64,000 nt of DNA from Xylogone sp. PMI_703 (taxonomy: Eukaryota; Ascomycota; Leotiomycetes). The notes under the pieces are model-generated. The model did no database searches, had not been told where the DNA came from, and saw nothing but the letters and a program-made list of their open reading frames with translations. The translations under genes and the position numbers were made by a program. Below, in pieces: positions 1-9,849 of the stretch (positions are counted from its first letter, which is position 1; each line of letters begins with the position of its first letter). The DNA is taken from positions 6,386,001 through 6,450,000 of the forward strand of contig JAJTUQ010000003.1 in assembly GCA_021399445.1 (NCBI GenBank), read 5' to 3'.

Positions 1-960
1 GTCAAGCTTCCATACAGAGGTATTTGGATAAAATAGGAGTGGATACTGATTCAAATAATAGATTTGTTAGTGGTGCCAATGGAGGCATTGGCTTCAGCAT
101 CGTACGACAGCTTCTTGCAAAGCCTATTGAGACTGTAGCCCTCGTAGTAGCAGTAGACTTATATAATAACCATCTACGAACCCTATTACCTCAATATAGC
201 GACAGACTCGAGATCATCACTGGAGATATCAGTGAGCGAATTATTAGTAAAAAGGGCATTGATGCTGCCATCTCCAGAGTAGGACACTTAGACTCAATTA
301 TATTGAATGCAGGAGTTCAAGGGCCGGTAGGATCTTTACAAGATGTCGATGTAGAGGCTTGGAAAAAGTGTTTTGACATTAACTTTTTCTCACTTATTCA
401 TACTGTAAGCATTAAAACAAGGAATTATGAGTTATAAAGCACATGAATTATTTTAGCTTTTATTATACTAACGCGATATCAGATTCAAGTCGCAGCTCCC
501 CATCTTAAAAAATCGAAGGGTTCTATTATCATGACCACTAGCGGTATTTCTCTCGGTCCATTTCCGGAATTGGGAGCATATGGTTCTTCAAAGGCGGCGA
601 TGAATTATCTGAATTTATGTTGGCAAAAGGAGGATCATGATATACGAAGTGTTTGCATCAGGCCTGGAATTGTTGATACAGGCATGCAAAACGACGTACG
701 GAATGAATGTAAGTTTTGAAGTACCTTAGCTTACCCTATAATCTTGGGTAACTGATTACTAAATGGACTCAATGCCAACAGTCAGGGATGTATTGCCTAA
801 AATGACTTACGATTGGCTAAAAAGAGTCTATGATCGAGGCGAATTACTGAAGCCGGAACAACCAGCTAAAACATTTGTACAATTCGCTGTCTATGGTATT
901 CCCAATGACATGAAATCTACCATTGTCGATTGGAATGACGACGGAATCATTTTCAACTGA
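1..960 (+). CDS. Short-chain dehydrogenase/reductase, 5' partial
   Basis: Classical SDR, an NAD(P)-dependent oxidoreductase. The frame is open to the left edge with no ATG before the Rossmann motif GANGGIG, so the start lies outside the window or in an upstream exon. Two introns fit (405-482 and 709-781); removing them gives one continuous frame ending in TGA at 960. Visible motifs are the dinucleotide loop GANGGIG, the NAG structural motif (LNAGVQG), the catalytic Ser in TTSGIS and the catalytic Tyr/Lys in YGSSK, followed by RPGIVDT. The visible part is about 260 residues, close to the full family length, so only a few residues are probably missing. The substrate cannot be told. It is the first gene of an oxidative group that continues to 8876. 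Confidence 0.85.
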
Positions 961-1530
961 GAGGCCGAAATGTTTGGATCGCAAAAACTATAAAATTAGC
1001 ATAGTTAAGGGTAGCGCAATCAATTTGTCAGATCAATTAGCTGTGTGACGAATTCGGAACTATCTTGCCAAAATCGAGCGATTTAGGAATTCGTGAGAGG
1101 GCAAAACCTGTCCTCGGGCTATTCTGTGGTGTTTTCTGTTCTCTTGTTGCATGTTTCTAAAAAGAGATGGCTGTTTTTCAAGTTGGAGTTATCGGATAAT
1201 CTTGTGGATCTCCGACATGCCGAGTTCTGGACCGAGACTACGAGAGGATCATATCCGAACAGGCAGAGTAGGGTGAGACCTCTACTTGTGGCCAAAGTAG
1301 CACAAAGTTCCTAATTGTGAGCTTGGTAGAGATTCTCCGGGACTTTCAATTTAGTTTTACGTGTAGATAATAGCTTAACACTCCAGGAATAATCTAGCAT
1401 GTTGAGCTGAAAATTCTACGCCAGCTAATTTTTTCTAAGATTTATGTTGAGTGCTTGATGGTTTATGCCGGTATACTCACGAGAAGGTCGAACATAATAT
1501 TAGAGATACTTTGAACTTTAAAAAAGGCAC
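961..1530. other. Intergenic, likely promoter of the flavin monooxygenase
   Basis: No gene is supported. A 73-codon open frame at 1093-1314 has no family resemblance and no usual ATG context. The stretch ends directly before the ATGATG start of the next gene. Confidence 0.5.
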
Positions 1531-3821
1531 ATGATGGGTTCTCTAGACAACGAAAAGAACGTATTTGAAACTCTTCCGGCTTCGTTTCCACGATCTATTA
1601 TCCCCAAAACATTTAACATAGATGACGCAATCAACTCCGTTGTTTGTCGTTTTCAATCGCTGGATGCCGACATACTTCTTGAGGATGCTATATGGCGAGA
1701 TTCGTATGCGCTTACAGGAACACTAAGAACGTTTTACACTTCCCAAACAATCATAGATGTCTGGAAACTTCTGGCCTCTAGCCATGGAGCTAAAGAGTTC
1801 AAAGCAGTACCTCGGTCTCACAATATTTTGAAACTTGGAGAAGATGTTGGTTGGGTAGAGACGCGAATTGAATTTAACACAATGAATCCTGGCACCAAGT
1901 GCTCTGGGTATTTGTCTTTGGTCCCAACTAAGGATGGTACTTGGAAAATTTGGGTTATGAGGACCATTTTAGAACAGATAGAAGGATATGGAGATGTTGA
2001 TTCACTCACGCCTTGTCCGTATCAAACGAATGAAGATATTACTGATTTTGACGCAGTTATCATCGGGGGTGGACAATCTGGACTTAGCACAGGAGGGCGT
2101 TTGCAAGCATTAGGGGCCAGTTATGTCATTATAGAAAAGAATTCTTACGTCGGAGAGGCATGGGCGCAACGTTATGAATCTGCAAAGCGTGAGTTGCGTT
2201 CCAAGCTTTCACTGAATCCGCTAACCATTCTAAAGTTCACACTGTTCGAGAATATGGTAAGAAATATAAAATATGATTGTGAAGAAATAATAACTGATGT
2301 GCAAATCAGCTCATCTTCCTTTTGGACGAACATTTGGTCCAGACTGTGGAGAATATTTAGGTAAACAGACTCTTGCAGATGGTCATCGTCACTGGGCTTC
2401 AAAATACGGAGTGGTAAGTGAGCCACCTTGGGCAAGGAATCAAGCTTATGAAAGAAATTGCTAGAATGTTTGGTTGTCGACTACAGTTGCGTCCGGACTG
2501 TGGGATGCAAATAAAAGAGTGTACACTCTCAAAATCGAGAAAAATGGAGTCACTCGTGAGATTCGTGCTAAACACGTGGTTATGGCTACTGGAGCAGGTT
2601 CTGAAACATCAAAAGTGCCGTTCTTCGCAGAAAAGGTCAATAGAATGAGATTTAATATTGATTACATAGGATATAGAATACTGACTAACACTGCTATAGG
2701 AGAAGTACGGCGGTCTAACCATCCATTCTGCGGAGTACAAAGATTCTAGAGGATGGAAGGGGAGATCTGGAATCGTAATTGGCTCTGCAAACACTGGTGT
2801 GTACAGATGACTGAGCTTTTCTTAAACATTGCTGAAACTATTATAGGGCACGACGTTGCCGATGATATGTACGAATCAGGCCTATCGTCTGTTACCATGG
2901 TCCAGAGATCAAGGACATGTATGTTCTGTCCTTCGTCTTAAAATTTGAAGTTGACCTGTTATTTCTATTTCCAAACAGACGTTCTCCCCGTAGAGTACAT
3001 TGCATCTAGGTATGAAAGTAGGTAAACATACTTTGGAAGAAATGCTAAACTTCAAACACTAACCATCAAAAGAAATCTATAATGAAAAAATTCCCACGGA
3101 ACAGAGTGATAGAGCGATGTTTTCCAATGCAGTTGCGGTGTCTCGTCTAATGTCTCTCCGAGCTTTTACCGCTATGGCTGAAGCCCAGCCAGAGAGGTGG
3201 GATGCTTTAGAGCAGGCAGGCTTTAAGGTAGACCCTTACGGCGATATTCAAGAAGCTATCAACATTAGGCTAGGTGGGCATTATATTGATGTGGGGACAT
3301 CAGCGAAGATTTCGAAGGGTCTTGTCAGTATTACCTTCTGGCAATGCTCAATTCTTTACTAAGCTAATGATCTCTTCTCGCAGATCAAAGTTAAATCTGA
3401 TTCCCCAGTAGTCAGATACTACGAAAAGGGCCTAGTTTTCGCTGATGGAACGAAAATCGAGGCTGATGTTATTGTTTTTGCAACGGGCTTTGTCGGAAAC
3501 CTAAAACAACATGTTGCCCAAATCTTCGGAGCAGAGATTGCTGAACAAGCGGGTGACTGTTTTGGACTAGATAGTGAAGGCGAAGTTTTGGGGGCTTTCA
3601 GACCTACTAATCGTACGCACTCCTTCCCTGTTTTGAATACAGCTGGTCCGTTACTGATATTCATATTTCCAGAGCCTGGAATATGGTATATCGGTGGCGC
3701 ATTAGGTCATGCAAGATACTATTCACGATTTATTGCACTCTCCATTAAAGCGGATTGTATGGGTTCGAAACTACCAATTTACAGTAAGCATAGATTTGGG
3801 GGACCTGATTACAGATTATGA
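1531..3821 (+). CDS. NTF2-like domain / flavin-dependent monooxygenase
   Basis: Single-component FAD/NADPH monooxygenase of the fungal FMO-like family with an N-terminal NTF2-like region (about residues 30-150). The FAD motif GGGQSG is at residues 179-184. Later exons give an LHTVREY stretch, a first ATG motif (VVMATGAG), the NADPH-site segment SGIVIGSANTGHD and the distal FATGF motif. Ten exons join in one frame: 1531-2188, 2236-2256, 2310-2413, 2465-2635, 2700-2796, 2847-2918, 2979-3017, 3073-3323, 3384-3612, 3673-3821. They give 596 residues. Exon 2 is a 21-nt microexon. The gene looks intact despite fragmented open frames. It sits with an SDR, a hydrolase and a P450, so it probably oxygenates a small organic substrate in the same pathway; the substrate is unknown. 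ATG at 1534 is an equally possible start. Confidence 0.87.
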
Positions 3822-4523
3822 AATAGTCAGATGGTTTGTATCGCTCGTCGGGTATTCAGTTGAAGCATTATTTCTATTGAGTTGAGTATCAAAATATGAT
3901 GTATTCCAGATTGACTAAATTTAAAAATATCTATCTAAATGGCGGTTGCAGCTTCTTCACTACTTCACCCCTTACGCACAGGAGTGTGAGTACATTAGAA
4001 AATAGTGCGACTGAGCCCTAGAAAATCAAGAGAAAATTAGGTCTACTTGTAGAGTGTACTTTTGAGTAGATAAGGTAGTTACAACTCCATGTTTGCATTT
4101 AATCTTGTAATATCATATGGTTCTCTTATACGTTCTAATTTGGATATACTAGCATACTGTTAGAAGGCTATGGCTTTACCGATCGTGAAAGGCTCATGAA
4201 CATTAATTGAATTGAACTATATAATTAACTATGGTATAGTGGCCAAGCATTGCCATACATATATAGACTTCAAATACGAGTATTCCTGTAAACGATCGAT
4301 ACGGCGTTTACTGTGTCATTATAGTAATCACCATGGTCAGCGCTAAGCGTCAACACAGACTATTTCCTCATGGATGCATAGTGAAAATCTGAATTGAGGC
4401 AGGTATATTTATTTAATCAGAGTTATAGACAAGAGTAATGCGGAGGTCCTGTTCACGGAGTTTGGTAGTTCAAACTTTTAGTATATGTCTTCTTGAAGAT
4501 CTTGCGTTATATATGTGTAACTC
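3822..4523. other. Convergent intergenic region
   Basis: About 700 bp between the 3' ends of the monooxygenase (+) and the alpha/beta hydrolase (-). No coding feature or repeat is recognised; both terminators should lie here. Confidence 0.5.
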
Positions 4524-5680
4524 TTATTGACTATTGAAAAACTTCTCTAAAGCTTCATTTACTCGTTGTGGTGCTTCTAGCATGGCCCAATGAGCCGTGT
4601 TCATTTCTTCAGTCCTAAGTTTTGGGACCCACTCTTCCATTGCAGAAATTTGGAGGTGCGGGAGAGCAATCAAGTCTTTTGAACAAGAAAGAAAGAGTGT
4701 TGACTGAGGTAGGAACTTCTTTTCAGAATCTAGGTCTGGTTGAATGTTAGCTAGGTGCGCTGTTCAATACATATGAAGGTTATATATTACCTTTTTCTGC
4801 TTCATAGTTATAATTTAATGCGTTGGCTTTGTACCAATTCAAGTTAGGTATTCCTCCTAAGTCATTCGTAGTGTTATCTCGGCGAGTGTGGTGGTCCTAA
4901 GAGGAAAATCAGCTCAAAATATTCAAAATAGTTCTGCCTAACTCTGAACTTGCTGCTTCTGTCAAAAAGTCTGCCCAATCGGCTTGGCGGTCATTTTTAA
5001 GCCAGTTTTCGAGGGCACCAAGTGGTGCCAAATCTGTTTTCCATAACCCTGGGTCCGCAGGGTATATCAAAGACATCATAGAATCCTTCTGTTCAAATTG
5101 TATAAATTGGTTAATTTGCTGATGATCGACGTTAGCCAATTATAGTTTGATTACTTACATGGTCATTGAGAATCTTCTCGGCGTTACGATTTCGAGTAAA
5201 GAAAACCTGGTAGCCAAAGATCTCATAACCTAGTTTCTGCAGTGTAATTTCGTTGACAGTATCAAGATTGATAGGTTGCCCTGGCGGACAATAGCCAACG
5301 GCAATAAAGCATAGCTTTTCGATCATTTCTTGGTGGTAGACGGCGAGCCTTCCCAATAAATGCGACCCCCAGTCGTGACCAACACCGTAGACTTTAGAGA
5401 TTTTCTCATGCTTTAGAACCTCAATGATATCGCTTGCCATGTCTTTCAGTCCATATTTTTTAATGTCAGTGGGGCGAGACGATCGACCAGATCCAAGAAG
5501 GTCTGGTGCAAGAACCCCATACCCCAGACTGTGAAAGTGCTCAATCTGATTGTGCCATTCCTGAGCAATCGAAGGCCAGCCATGAAGAAAAAGGATGTAC
5601 TTTGTCGACTGGGAAAAGCTACGAGGGGGTAGGTGGAGGTAATAATAGGTGAAGCCCCTAGATACTGCGACGGTGGGCAT
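4524..5680 (-). CDS. Alpha/beta hydrolase, epoxide hydrolase type
   Basis: Alpha/beta-fold hydrolase resembling soluble epoxide hydrolases. It begins MPTVAVSRG at 5680. The oxyanion motif HGWPS, the nucleophile elbow GHDWGS with its Asp, a late Asp (CSKDLI) and the catalytic His (NTAHWAML) are all present in order. Exon 1 is 5159-5680. An intron at 5089-5158 rejoins the frame at KDSMMSLIYP. The last exon starts after an intron near 4760-4795 and ends FFNSQ at TAA (4524-4526). The middle intron (about 4870-4950) lacks a clean donor: GT starts at GTTCAG or GTTAGG, and only GTTCAG with an acceptor after GCCGAG keeps the frame. A small lesion there is therefore possible. Expected product about 330 residues. 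The neighbours suggest it opens an epoxide or lactone made by the P450 or FMO; this is inference. Confidence 0.8.
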
Positions 5681-5971
5681 GGTGCATGTGTATACGAGTA
5701 GTTTGATATTACAGATTGCTCCCCATACTTTCTGTTATATAAGTCCTTTTGTAGATGTTAGCTTATTGGATGTATTCTCACGGTTTGTGCCCCATGCCCA
5801 TGTGCCATTAGCTATGGTAATGGCCGACCACTACATTCAAACGCCATTCCCGCCACTGAAAACTCCGAAAGTCACATATTCATCCGAATAGGAGGCTCGA
5901 AGCGCACCTAGGGGAATCACAAGATGAGGTGTACGTAATGCTTATATGACAATAATCGTTTCTATAGAAAT

Positions 5972-6912
5972 CTATGCCATCAAAAACCCACCATTTACAC
6001 CCATACATACTCCCGTCACCCATCCCGCTTTATCTTCGCATAGAAATCCTACGACGTTCGCGATCTCAGAAGGCTCAGCCATTCTCGCACCAGCGGGAGT
6101 AGCATCCAATAACGGCTGTAGCATTGCACGGAATTTATCTCCAGAATGATTGAATCCATATGTATTAGTTGGGCCCGGGCAAATCGCGTTTACAGTACAG
6201 TTATAGTCGCGACCAAATTCACTGGTTGAGAGTTTGTTAGTAATTAAATAGTCTGAAGTTTAGAAGGGGCCGCGGCCTACACTGCCCAACAACGGGTGAA
6301 AGCCTCTACCATAGCTTTTGTTCCATTGTAAATGGTTGAGCCACGGACGCCCTGACGTGCACCAGTACTACTAGTATTGACGATGCGGCATGCTTTCCGT
6401 GACAAATGAGGTAATACAGCTTGAGTCAGTAGGAGCATCCCTCGAGCATTAAGGTTGACTTGTTTATCCCATTGGTCAATTGTCACTTCGGTCATTGGTT
6501 TCATAATGGCAATACCAGCGTTATTGATAAGAATGTCAATCTTGCGTCCACCAAGTCTTTCCACAGTCTTGTCTACCAGTTGCTGGGGGCCATCAATTGT
6601 TGATAAATCTGCCTCAACGGTAAAACACTCTTTGGCAGATGCACCACCAGTATTTTGAATCTGCTCTATTACATTGGCAGCATCCTGAGCTTGATCTGGC
6701 CAAGGATAGTTGCAAATTACCAGGGCACCCCTGACAATTGGTCAATTATCTATGAAGTCAAGATATTGAAGATCATAAAAGGATAGAAAAAATAAGAGGT
6801 AACAGTAAAATGGGGCTCACTTTGATCCAAGTTCGACACAGATCGCTGCTCCAATTCCCCAAGCAGCACCGCTCACAAGAGCAACCTTTCCTGCCAATTT
6901 TTGGTCGACCAT
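5972..6912 (-). CDS. Short-chain dehydrogenase/reductase
   Basis: Intact classical SDR of 263 residues. Exons 6821-6912, 6281-6730 and 5972-6221 (read right to left) join in frame from MVDQKLAG to GGFLMA and TAG. Motifs: coenzyme loop GAAWGIG near residue 15, the NNAG motif (ILINNAGIA), catalytic Ser in NTSSTG, YNGTK as the YxxxK pair, and CPGPT after the active site. The length and GFL-type C-terminus fit the 3-oxoacyl-ACP-reductase-like SDR group used in fungal secondary pathways. It diverges from the P450 at 7324 across a 411-bp gap, so the two are probably co-regulated. Substrate unknown. Confidence 0.9.
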
Positions 6913-7323
6913 GGTGGGCTTTTATCAGGCAACTGAGACTGTAATACAATAAAAGAGGGCTCGGAAGTGTAACTTCTTAAGTCATTTATTTCTACTACCA
7001 CCGGATACTACACAGTCTTGTCCCACAACCTGTCGGGTCATGGAGTGTCGGGAGAATCCCCGTTTGATACCACATCCGCTTCATTGATCTTAGTGGAATT
7101 CAAGACCGATAAGCCTCTTGATACATGCACACAGTTTACATCCGCTTATACCGACGTTCGGATTTCGCTGTGGCGCTCGATGCTCCGACTTTCTGTGACG
7201 AGTTAACTAAACATCAATACGGAGGGAGAGTTCTTTAAGGAGTAATGTGAAACTCATAATCGTTATTGTTAAGTTGACTTTGAATTATCTACTAGGCGAA
7301 ATTCTAATTTGAAGTACAAAGAG
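6913..7323. promoter_or_regulatory. Shared divergent promoter of SDR and P450
   Basis: A 411-bp gap lies between the start codons of the minus-strand SDR and the plus-strand P450, so it must hold both promoters. The only open frame (7018-7206) has no recognisable protein and is not called. Confidence 0.5.
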
Positions 7324-8876
7324 ATGTTTCAATCAGGCATCGATCAGACTGTCTCCCCATCGGCGTTAAGCTTACTAGTAGCGTCATTCTGTCTTGTGGT
7401 ATTACCTATCCTCGGTGTTATTCGAAATTATATCAAACTTCGTCATATTCCAGGTCCGTTTTTAGCACGCTTTACGGGGCTCTGGATCTCGGTTAAGTTG
7501 TGGAGCGGGGAGAGTTTTGCGGATATTACTCGTAAACTCGACAAAGAGTATGGTCCTGTCGTACGACTAGGCCCTAAGAATGTCCTATTCACCGACCCTT
7601 CAGTCATCCCAATTATTTATGGGACTAACAACGTGTTCAGAAAGGTGTGTGTTGTAGAAAATGTTCATAACCAGTCGAATGTTAACATCATCGCGCAAAA
7701 CTAGGCAGTATCTTATGAGCCTGCTATTCCAGTTATAAATGGGCGTTTACAAGACTCATTTGTGACAACAAGAAAAGAGGAACGCGTCACAGTCATTAAA
7801 AAGTATATTAATTCTGCCTTTACAGCTAGCGCCATTGCAGATTACGAATATCACGTAGATCAAACTGTTCAACTTTTGAACGATAGAGTTACTAGCGATG
7901 CCCCAGTGGTAGACTTAGTCAGATGGCTCAAACTCTTTGCCTTCGAGACAATCTGTCGTATTGCCTTTAGTGACAGTAATTTTTCAGAGAAAGACGTCCA
8001 AGACACCCTTGTTGGGGTAAAAGAGCGTTTCGACCACTGGCAACGTTGGTATGCTCTCCCAGGATTGGAAAAGCTACTCTATAAGAATGTGTTCACTCGG
8101 GGTAGTTTAAGCCCTTCTCTGCTTGTCAAGAAAGCCATCGCTAGAGTTAATGAGAGAGTCACCTCTGGTGGAACAGGAACTCACGCGGATCTATTGGACC
8201 GATATCTACAAGCAAATCAAAAAGCACCGGAGCATTTTGGAACCGAAACTGTGGTTGGGCTCGTCATTTCCATCATCCATGCTGGCGCAGAAACAACCGC
8301 ATCAACCATGGCCATTACTTTGCATTTCTTACTCTCAAACTCAGCTGCGCTGAATACATTGCTTCTGGAACTAGAGTCTGCTAACCTGGGCTCACCTCCC
8401 ACCTATAAATCAGTCTCCAAATTGCCTTATCTAGAGGCTGCAATAAAGGAATCAATGAGATTAAACGCAGTAACTATTGCTCCACTTGAACGTGAGGTAC
8501 CTAAAGATGGCGCCCAGATCGGCGGATATTACATACCGGGTGGAACTGCTGTTTCCATCAACGACCGAGCTCTTTCTCAGAGATCAGATATTTGGGGTAG
8601 AGATCCTGAACATTACCGACCAGATCGCTGGATAGAAGCAGATGATTCCCAGCGTTCAAAGATGGAGAGAGCTTTCAATGGTTTTGGGCAAGGAAAAAGG
8701 ATGTGTATTGGTAAAAATATCGCATGGATTGAGATGAAGAAAGCCATACCCGAGCTGCTTCTTAACTACAAGGTGAGGACTATAGAAATATTTCGAATTG
8801 CTTCATCTATTTTAGCAGGTCTTCTCTCATATTACAGTTTCAGATCGCCAAACTGACTCCACCATACTTAGTTTGA
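7324..8876 (+). CDS. Cytochrome P450 monooxygenase
   Basis: Heme-thiolate monooxygenase of 475 residues, probably ER-anchored by a hydrophobic N-terminal helix (about residues 12-32). Exons 7324-7644, 7705-8772 and 8838-8876 join in frame; the last exon adds 12 residues. Motifs: a proline hinge HIPGPF, I-helix AGAETT, K-helix ESMR (ExxR), PDRW in the meander, and heme loop FGQGKRMCIG with the axial Cys. The first ATG is at 7324; a TTG slightly upstream is not a credible start. All diagnostic residues are present, so it should be active. It completes the oxidative group at the left of the window. CYP family and substrate cannot be assigned. Confidence 0.92.
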
Positions 8877-9849
8877 ATTGTTACACCCGGAAAAACCAAT
8901 GGAGTATTATACAGCAATTGTTGCACTACCACGGGAGCTTATGGTAAAGGCTACTCAGCGTAATCGTCACAGGCAATCTTCAGAATGATCATAAAAGAGA
9001 TCAAAGCAGCTTGGTTTAATTGGTGTCTCTCACATTCCCAATATGTGAAGCATGACAAGCTGCTGAAAGACAATTTCAAGTCTCTGGGGCATATTCACAA
9101 CTAGGAGTCTTGTATTTGACTTATACTGGGAAAGCCACTGTAAAGTATTATTAGTAAAGAGCAAAATACCATTTCCTCGATTAAGAGTGTACATACTGTC
9201 TTAGGAGGACGCAGTTTGATAGACAAGAGTCAGAGTAGTGTTTAATGTATGATGTATTTATTGAGAGGCTTAAAGTAAGTGCTACGGAGATACCTGTCGG
9301 CACCACATAAGCGTGGTCTTTGCGCTGAGAATGTGATGTAGAAAGTATTGCTTTCGGAGGGATTATTGTTGACCACTTTGTTTCTGTCATAGTATAGAGT
9401 CACAGAACTTATCTTTGCATCATCTGAGGTTTTGAAGTTTACTAATATATCTTGAAGGGCTGAGCTAAATGCACTCACCGTTTACGGATTTGTACAGTAC
9501 TCAAATCGCCGACTTCGGTTCTTGCACAGTACCAGTATTCACCCCTCAACCGGACAGCCCGTTCAACCAGACACTTTATAGGTGCTTTAAGCTATACTTC
9601 GGCCTCGCTACAGGCTCACAGACGCTAAGAGGCCCTGTAAATGTACCCCTAAACTCCCGCTATTCACTGCTATACAGGGGCCTACGGCTCCGTAAAGTAC
9701 AGAGTTTTACCGGTTTACCCCTAGCACCGAATGGAGTCTCTGTGCTATACAACTTCTATGTGTAGTGGCCTAGTTGTCAAGGATTATGGCGTAGTGGTTG
9801 AGCTAGAGTGCATATAAATTGGGCCAAATCCCCAAAACACAACGTCATC
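8877..9849. other. Intergenic, no gene supported
   Basis: Open frames of 60-98 codons occur on both strands (for example 9469-9765) but none has an intron-exon pattern or family motif. The segment 9500-9780 is somewhat richer in GC than the rest, with no recognisable repeat. Confidence 0.45.

Noticed and set aside
1093..1314. 73-codon open frame
   Set aside because: No family match, poor start context, lies in the likely promoter of the monooxygenase.
9469..9765. 98-codon open frame between P450 and xanthine dehydrogenase
   Set aside because: No motif, no splice-consistent extension; opposite-strand frames overlap it equally well.
9770..9815. tRNA-like A-box (TAGTGGTTGAG)
   Set aside because: No B-box or clover-leaf pairing downstream.
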